Source: Chrysochromulina tobinii (taxonomy: Eukaryota > Haptophyta > Prymnesiales > Chrysochromulinaceae). Taken from it: DNA of 40,066 nt. The stretch spans positions 1 through 40,066 of the forward strand of contig JWZX01003264.1 of assembly GCA_001275005.1 (NCBI GenBank), in the 5' to 3' direction. Under the pieces are notes generated by a model. The model searched no databases. It was not told the origin of the DNA and saw only the letters and a program-made list of their open reading frames with translations. The position numbers were made by a program, and so were the translations under genes. Shown piece by piece: positions 34,762 through 40,066 of this stretch. Each line of letters begins with the position of its first letter. Within the stretch, counting starts at the first letter, position 1.

Positions 34762-35139
34762 GCCCCTACCGGTCCGGCTTGGGTGTTGAGACGGCATGGG
34801 CTCGTACGCGCGTACTGTATTCTCGAGTAGCGAGCTCTCTGCGTCAAGCTGAAGAGTGCAGACCCCACAGTGTGTGCCCCGCGAGAGCGTCAGACAGCAC
34901 AGCACACGATAAATGTATCTCACCGTGCCACCCGACGTCTGGACATGACGGGGAACTGATATAATAAGCAGCGCTTGACCACCTTCCAGTCTCGAGACTT
35001 TGGTGAACGCTGTCCACACTGGAATCAAAATGTGGAAAAAGGCGAGCACGGATTTTCGATCGTGTCGTCTGGAAATCCAACGCCGCAAATTCAGTTGTCA
35101 AGCACACCGTCTGGAATCTAGATTTTTTGAAGAGACAAC
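34762..35139. promoter_or_regulatory. Intergenic region upstream of the UBL-AN1 gene
   Basis: About 380 AT-richer bases between tandem plus-strand genes. GATATAATAAG near 34960 could be a TATA-like element but is about 180 bases from the next ATG. No gene is apparent. Confidence 0.4.
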
Positions 35140-36444
35140 ATGCCGACTCTTGTCAAGCATGGCACTCGAGAGCTTAGCTTCGCTGAAGCATTTGAAACCA
35201 TCTCCCAGGTGAAAGCCGCGCTAGCTCGCGCTCACGGCATCGCACCAGAGAGCGCGCGCTTGGTCGCCAAGGGCAAGACGCTCTCCGACGAAGAATCCGT
35301 TCCGAACTGCAAGATGATGTTGTTTATCCGCGGTGGCACATCAACGCTGTCATTGTCGCTGCGCTGCCTCGTTAGCGGCCGCGTCGTGAATCAGGTTCAG
35401 GTCGCCTCCTCGATGCGCGTGTCCGAGCTTGCAGAGCGGGCGACCGTCGCCCTCGGCCTCTCGGGCCATCGGGCCCTGTACCTGGAGGCTGGCAAGCAGC
35501 TCATGCGTCCCGAACTGTCGCTCAATGACTACACGGTTACGAACGGCACCGAGATTTTCGTCTGTCCGGTTTCGAGGACTGCGGAGGAGCTCGGTGCTGA
35601 GGCTGAGCCCAAGCTGCTGCCGCTGCCGCTGCTGCCCCCGTCAATCAAGAGCGCAGTGCCTAAGGCTCTGGAGCCCGTGCCGCCCACGCCGCCTGCGCAG
35701 GACGCCGATGGCGAGTGCAGCCAGGCGGGTGCAAGGGTACCTGCTCGAATGAGGACGGGTGTGCTCGGCGAGGCTGGGGCTGCTGCCCAAGTGCAAATGA
35801 TCCCAATCCCCATCGAGGTGCTACGTGAACTGCAGCGCTCGGAGTGCGGAGGCGGGAAGCCTGTTGACGAGCGTGCCTTGCTCGGCTTGATCGATCAGCA
35901 GATGCACGCCAACCTGGGCACCTTGGGCATCCTGGGCGAGCTGCCTCGCATTGAACAGCAGCAGGCGAGGCAAGAAGAGCATCTCGAGCTCGTATGCTCG
36001 AAGCTCGTGCACGGGCTGCAACGCGCCCAGCCTGCCGAGCAGCTCGGCAACAAGCCCAGCGACGCCAAGGAGCGCCGAAAGGAGTCCGCAGCGTGGGGTA
36101 AAGGCCTTTCAAAGGGGTTCCTCTCGCGACCCAAGAAGCAGAAGCGGCAGCCGGCTCAGCCGCCCGCGCCCGTCGTCGTCGTCAGCCAGGCTGAGAATGC
36201 CGAGTTGAGCGCTGCCGTGTGCGCAGCCAACCGTGCCAAGAAGAGGGCGGCAGCTTGCTGCTTGGTGTGCGCAACACGCCTGCCAGTGACGGCGTCGATT
36301 CAGGCGCGCTGTCGCTGCGGTGAGCTCTTCTGCGCGGCTCATATGCATGCGCACGCGTGCAAGCATGACTACAAGGCTGCTTTTGCGAACCATCTGCGAG
36401 CGGCCAACCCGAAGGTGGAGCCAACGAAACTCGAGACGCTATAA
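35140..36444 (+). CDS. Protein with two ubiquitin-like domains and a C-terminal AN1 zinc finger
   Basis: 434 residues, single exon, start context ACAACATGCCG. Residues 1-65 form a first ubiquitin-like domain (LVAKGKTLSDEESVPNCKMM matches the ubiquitin L-I-F-x-G-K-x-L-x-D region). Residues 72-145 form a second (LSLSLRCLVSGRVVNQVQVA, LYLEAGKQLMRPELSLNDYT). A Pro/Ala-rich linker and a helical region with IPIEVLRELQRSE and GILGELPRIEQQQ follow. A basic stretch (RPKKQKRQ) precedes an AN1 finger at 373-434: CCLVCATRL, CRCGELFC, HMHAHACKHDYK. UBL-AN1 proteins such as ZFAND4 act around ubiquitin and proteasome or stress responses. Here that role is inferred from domains only. The second UBL domain is unusual. 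Confidence 0.82.
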   Translation: MPTLVKHGTRELSFAEAFETISQVKAALARAHGIAPESARLVAKGKTLSDEESVPNCKMMLFIRGGTSTLSLSLRCLVSGRVVNQVQVASSMRVSELAERATVALGLSGHRALYLEAGKQLMRPELSLNDYTVTNGTEIFVCPVSRTAEELGAEAEPKLLPLPLLPPSIKSAVPKALEPVPPTPPAQDADGECSQAGARVPARMRTGVLGEAGAAAQVQMIPIPIEVLRELQRSECGGGKPVDERALLGLIDQQMHANLGTLGILGELPRIEQQQARQEEHLELVCSKLVHGLQRAQPAEQLGNKPSDAKERRKESAAWGKGLSKGFLSRPKKQKRQPAQPPAPVVVVSQAENAELSAAVCAANRAKKRAAACCLVCATRLPVTASIQARCRCGELFCAAHMHAHACKHDYKAAFANHLRAANPKVEPTKLETL

Positions 36445-37037
36445 GACGTAACTCGAGACGCTGCGAGACGGGGCAGGCAGCAAGACACATACTGGGACGC
36501 TACTACCGTTGATTGTAGATGCAATTAAGATGGATGGCCGACATGATTCTGCTCGGGATGCGCTGGGATGCGGCGTTGGCAGGGGCGAGCAGCTGGTCAT
36601 GCCGAGTCCTGAGAGCTCGCAAGTTGCGAGCCGGGCTCAAGGAATCGGTATCCGGGAATGAAGGAAACCTAACCGGAGCTAAGCTGGGAGCTGAGGCAGT
36701 GGTGCCTGGTGCGGCCCCGGCGCCTTGACGTGACATCGATTCGCGTTTTCGTTGTTAGTCGGCTCGATCCTTGACTCGCGTTCAAGGTGTACTGCTACTA
36801 ACACAGAAAAAGCCACTTTTTAGCGGGTATCTAAGCTCTCAGCAAGTAGATCACGAAGAGCCCATCACGACGCTGCCGCTATGTTCACGCGACGCGAGGA
36901 CGGATGTCCCATGTCGCCGAAACGGATACGCGCACTGCCCGTGCGCGCACGACTTTGCACAAGAAATGCACGGCCGTCCGAACAGAACGCCTCGCGCAAA
37001 AGCCAAACCAACGCGGAGGTCAGATGGCAGCAGTACG
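36445..37037. other. Intergenic region
   Basis: About 590 bases with no convincing gene. CTCGAGACGCT is duplicated around 36430-36465, just at the previous gene's stop codon. The FkbM frame is open upstream to 36771, but I see no good ATG before 37038. Confidence 0.4.
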
Positions 37038-38432
37038 ATGTCAACGCGCTTTTGTGCCGTACTGTTTCTGGCCGACTGCGAATGTCTGAGACGAACACGA
37101 TCGAATTCTTCTGATTTGCGACCCATTCTCGCAAACCATGCAAGCATGAACGCAAGCCACATGGGATTGCTGTGGACGCCAGATCTCCCGCCGATCCCCG
37201 ACAGCAGGCCAGGAATCGGTGGAAACTGCTCAATGGGGGAACTCAAGTACAACAAGGTGCCTTTGAAGAACTCGACCATGTGTTTGGCCCCGGAAGGCGA
37301 CTGGATTAGCGATAAGATACGCAAGGTTGGACATTGGTATGATTGTATGCTTCTGAGACGCCTGTGGCACGCACCTGTCGCAGACAGAAGCCGCGGAGGC
37401 ATATTCCTCGAAGTAGGTGCAAACATTGGCACTTGCACGTTGGAGTTCTTGCTCTTGACGGATGCGTACATAATTGCAGTGGAGCCGAGCCCATTCAATC
37501 TCTACCATCTCACACGCACGCTTCACATGGCAGCATTACAAAATCCCGCCCTGGCCTCTCGCGTTGCGGTGCTCACACTTGCCGCTGGAGATGCAAGTAT
37601 TCGAGGCGCAGGATTGCGCACGCCACATGGTAACGCCGGCAATTCCCAGATGGTAACGCCTCCATCCCCGCCGCTGCCGAGGCCGGCTGCCAAGGGTGCA
37701 GCCGCGACCAACGGGCGAGCTGCTTCTGCGCACCGAGGGCTTAGCCCTGGGGGCAATCCAGCAAGCCCTGGGCGTCCGCAGAAGGTGGCGGCGTGCCGGG
37801 GCTCGTGCACAGTCCAGAGCGTTGCTGTTGAACCTCTTGATAAGATCTTTCCTGGTCGAGCCCTTCGCTCTGTGCGACTCTTCAAAGTGGACACAGAAGG
37901 ATTTGAGTGCAACGTGTTGCGAGGTGCACGCCAATTACTGCGATCGGGCGAGGTGCAACGCGTGACTGCTGAAGTGAACTCAGGAATGCTGCAACGTGCA
38001 GGTTGTGACGAGACGCGCCTGCACCGCGAGCTCTGGTCTTCGGGTGCATACAATGTCTCGCTTCGCCCGACGATGACAGAATCAACCTTCATCGCACAGC
38101 GCTTTGGCGGACCTCTGGCCATGTGCAGTGGGCCCAGCGGGTGCCCAAACGTGCCATTGGATTACTCGAGTCCGGAATGGCAAACTCCTGGTACGTTGCT
38201 ACATCCTCATCCTGGGTCCAGCTCGAGCTCCACGTCTTCGTCTGCGGGTCCAGAGGGGGCACTACGTGTACATCTTCCCTGTGCATCGCATCTGCTAAAG
38301 GGCTTTGGCAAGATGAAGTATGATGCTTGCATGGCATCTGCCCTTGGTTCATGCCCGCCCGCTGTGTGCGCGTCGCTCAGTACCGGAGCGGGCGTTCTAC
38401 CGCCCCTTTTGTTGCTTGCCCCTGAACGCTGA
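37038..38432 (+). CDS. FkbM-family methyltransferase
   Basis: S-adenosylmethionine-dependent O-methyltransferase of the FkbM type, often acting on glycans or lipids. 464 residues from MSTRFCAVLFLADCECLRRT, a possible short signal or anchor; ATG at 37146 is an alternative start. SAM motif I is IFLEVGANIGTCTLEF (about 124-139), followed by IIAVEPSPFNLYHLTRTL. The C-terminal family signature RLFKVDTEGFECNVLRGARQ is present. Between them sits an extra Pro/Ala/Gly-rich insertion of about 65 residues. The protein continues about 130 residues after the domain with a Ser tract and a Cys-containing tail. Confidence 0.8.
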   Translation: MSTRFCAVLFLADCECLRRTRSNSSDLRPILANHASMNASHMGLLWTPDLPPIPDSRPGIGGNCSMGELKYNKVPLKNSTMCLAPEGDWISDKIRKVGHWYDCMLLRRLWHAPVADRSRGGIFLEVGANIGTCTLEFLLLTDAYIIAVEPSPFNLYHLTRTLHMAALQNPALASRVAVLTLAAGDASIRGAGLRTPHGNAGNSQMVTPPSPPLPRPAAKGAAATNGRAASAHRGLSPGGNPASPGRPQKVAACRGSCTVQSVAVEPLDKIFPGRALRSVRLFKVDTEGFECNVLRGARQLLRSGEVQRVTAEVNSGMLQRAGCDETRLHRELWSSGAYNVSLRPTMTESTFIAQRFGGPLAMCSGPSGCPNVPLDYSSPEWQTPGTLLHPHPGSSSSSTSSSAGPEGALRVHLPCASHLLKGFGKMKYDACMASALGSCPPAVCASLSTGAGVLPPLLLLAPER

Positions 38433-38916
38433 AGACCTCTAGCGTAGTAACTTGGTAGTACTGTAATTCTCGCGCTCGACCGCTGTACAAGCATACTAAC
38501 GCATTCGCACCCCTTTCGCGCACGGTGTCGATCATTCAACGTTATTCGCGGCGCCTTGGCCTTCGCGCTTATCCGTCGGTTATGGCGTTCCGACCTCCAC
38601 CAACAACAGTAATAGGGTACTAGACGTAACAGTGTCGACACGATACGATGAGTCACACACGCGGCGACGAGTACACACACATTCGACTTTGGCGCCAGTT
38701 GGTTCTTGGAACGACCCTCCTCGCAGCTGCCAGTCTCGCGTTCGCCGGTTCGCACTGCGTTCGCCGGTTCGCAGGGTCCGGAAGCTACGAGGAGGGAACG
38801 CGCCAGTGCTCGCGGCGGCACTCGAGTGGCTGTACACACATCGGTATGGTACTTCGTCACTGGCCGGTGCTTCGTCACTTACCTCTCGAGTGGCTGTACA
38901 CGTCGGTCTTCTCCGA
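38433..38916. repeat. Convergent intergenic region with two duplicate-filler-duplicate blocks
   Basis: GCGTTCGCCGGTTCGCA occurs at 38738-38754 and 38757-38773, separated by CT. CTCGAGTGGCTGTACAC occurs at 38821-38837 and 38885-38901, with 47 bases between, inside which CTTCGTCACT is itself duplicated. No gene is apparent. Confidence 0.65.
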
Positions 38917-40066
38917 TCATTTCTGATCTCTTCGCTGGGATCGCTCCTTCCGTCGAGCTCGCGCGTGCTCAACGGCAGATGCCATCGAGCTCTTGAGCTT
39001 TGAGACGATCATGTCTATCCTCTGGTCCATTCTTCGGGCTCGCTCTTGCTTGCGAGCCAGCGTGCGCTCAACGGCTGCCTCCATAGACTTATAGAGGGCC
39101 TTGAAGGCTTGGGGGTGGCGCAAGCCCGAGAGAGGAGCAAGCACCGGGTGCACGAGCGGCAGCGCCCACGGCAGCTTCTGACTGATGAAGCGACCCATGG
39201 TGCGCACGAGCGATCCGGCCTTATGCTCCCCCGCCTGCATGCGGCGCCGCCACGTAGCCTTATCCTCCCCCGCCTGCGGAGCCGCATGCGCTGCAGGCGG
39301 GATCGAAGAAGCTTCGGCCTCTGCGGCGGCCATCATCCACCGCCAGAGGCGGATGAGGCGCGGCGCCTGCGGGATCTCCGCCTGCGAGATCTCATCGTCC
39401 TCTGGGTCCGCCTTCTCGGCGCCCTTCTTGGCGGCCGCCGCGCGCTCTGTCTGGATACGCTCTGCTTCGTTCCGCTCGGCCTTTGCCTTCTCGGCCTTCG
39501 CCTTCTCGGCCGCCATCTTGTCAGCCTTCGCCTTCTCCGCCGCCGCCTTCGCCGCCATCTTGTCAACCTTCGCCTTCTCCTTCTTCGCCTTATCAGCCTT
39601 CGCCTTGTCAGCCTTCTCCTTCTCGGCCGCCGCCTTCTCGGCCGCCACTTTTTCGAGCGCCGCCTTCTCGAGCGCCGCCTTCTCGGCCACCGCCTTTTGG
39701 GCAGCCGCCTTCTCCTTCTCGGCTGCCGCCTTCTCCTTCTCGGCCGCCGCCTTGTCCGCCGCCGCCTTCTCGATTGCCGCCTTCTCGGCCGCCGCCACCT
39801 TCTCGGCCGCCGCCGCCTTCTCCGCCGCCGCATTCGCGTTTGGTTTCGGAGCGGCCGCCGGCGGCGGCGCGCTGTAGCCGTTGCCCGAGCTCGCCGCCCG
39901 ACCCCGGTTCATCGCGCTCGCCGCATGGGCACTCTTCGGAAAGCCACATTTGCAATCACCGAAGTTGGCGCCGGCCATGTCGACTCGGTACTCATTGCAC
40001 GCGCCGCCGGCCGCCGGCTCGTCTTCAGTCGGCGCGGCGGGCGGCGGCGGCGGCACCGCCTTCGGA
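38917..40066 (-). CDS. Ala/Lys/Glu-rich coiled-coil protein with Cys/His N-terminal motif (partial)
   Basis: The minus-strand frame is open from the right window edge to a stop at 38917-38919 (about 380 codons in the window); the N-terminus is probably outside. It begins with [20 protein letters not shown] then PKSAH. This C-x-Y ... F-G-x-C-x-C-G-x-x-K-x-x-H pattern recurs in algal and protist proteins and looks metal-binding; its function is unknown to me. About 160 residues of [11 protein letters not shown] / KADKAKADK repeats follow, a long charged helix like TolA or other stalk proteins. The C-terminal 130 residues look folded ([40 protein letters not shown]) and very basic. No transmembrane segment is clear. 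Confidence 0.7.
   Translation of the reverse strand, partial: PKAVPPPPPAAPTEDEPAAGGACNEYRVDMAGANFGDCKCGFPKSAHAASAMNRGRAASSGNGYSAPPPAAAPKPNANAAAEKAAAAEKVAAAEKAAIEKAAADKAAAEKEKAAAEKEKAAAQKAVAEKAALEKAALEKVAAEKAAAEKEKADKAKADKAKKEKAKVDKMAAKAAAEKAKADKMAAEKAKAEKAKAERNEAERIQTERAAAAKKGAEKADPEDDEISQAEIPQAPRLIRLWRWMMAAAEAEASSIPPAAHAAPQAGEDKATWRRRMQAGEHKAGSLVRTMGRFISQKLPWALPLVHPVLAPLSGLRHPQAFKALYKSMEAAVERTLARKQERARRMDQRIDMIVSKLKSSMASAVEHARARRKERSQRRDQK

Overview
This is nuclear DNA of a GC-rich single-celled eukaryotic alga, most likely a haptophyte or another alga with a red-derived complex plastid. The evidence is a cytosolic-type prolyl-tRNA synthetase, ribosomal protein eL20, a GRIP golgin, a selenoprotein of the SEP15/SELENOM type, a plastid-style ferrochelatase with a CAB/HLIP-like tail behind a bipartite-looking leader, and spliceosomal introns. 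The organism is an inference; no marker rRNA is present. I found no tRNA, rRNA, CRISPR array or autonomous transposon.

Layout. 1-869 (-): partial Pro/Ser-rich wall-type protein. 1145-3490 (+): prolyl-tRNA synthetase, 3 exons. 4351-6576 (-): GRIP-domain golgin, 3 exons. 6727-7512 (+): MAPEG-like membrane protein. 7696-8322 (-): SEP15/SELENOM-like selenoprotein with an in-frame TGA; a decayed second copy lies at 9777-10221, with an unrecognised gene (8578-9660, +) between the copies. 10477-12141 (+): cation/proton antiporter. 12548-13491 (-): eL20. 13818-15950 (+): Rieske + ferrochelatase-like + HLIP fusion that lacks two expected active-site residues. 15951-17738: gene-poor, with an intron/exon relic. 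17739-18833 (-): F-box-like repeat protein. 19482-20483 (-): unrecognised protein. 20695-23738 (+): coiled-coil gene with four insertion-derived introns. 24453-25643 (-): CgeB-like glycosyltransferase. 25868-26947 (+): METTL21-type methyltransferase. 27091-27870 (+): exported or plastid two-repeat protein. 28510-29340 (-): sulfotransferase-like protein. 29674-30714 (-): NADH-pyrophosphatase Nudix enzyme. 30884-34761 (+): two large low-complexity reading frames. 35140-36444 (+): UBL-UBL-AN1 protein. 37038-38432 (+): FkbM methyltransferase. 38917-40066 (-): partial Ala/Lys/Glu-rich coiled coil.

The main discovery candidate is a set of short insertions that act as introns (introner-like elements). 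Eight of the nine introns I can place in recognised or coiled-coil genes carry one of two shared fillers. Family A is a ~42-nt module starting GCATGCAAGTGCTCACC and ending in CCCCACAG. Family B is an array of TGATTGC-type units, often ending in CCTCATCAG. The filler is flanked by a 12-31 nt copy of the neighbouring exon. The exon copy supplies one splice site (usually the GT), and the filler supplies the other together with branch-point-like CTCAC or CTGAT motifs. Several sites were hit twice in tandem. One family A copy sits in the wrong orientation inside an exon and is kept in frame. The eL20 intron shows no such structure and serves as an internal control.

The same 'duplicate - filler - duplicate' pattern recurs at small scale. 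In the selenoprotein pseudogene it explains most of the small insertions (for example TGAG-CGC-TGAG), and it also appears in several intergenic stretches. My hypothesis is that a general duplicative-insertion process acts in this genome, and that introns are the subset whose duplicated segment contained AG|GT.
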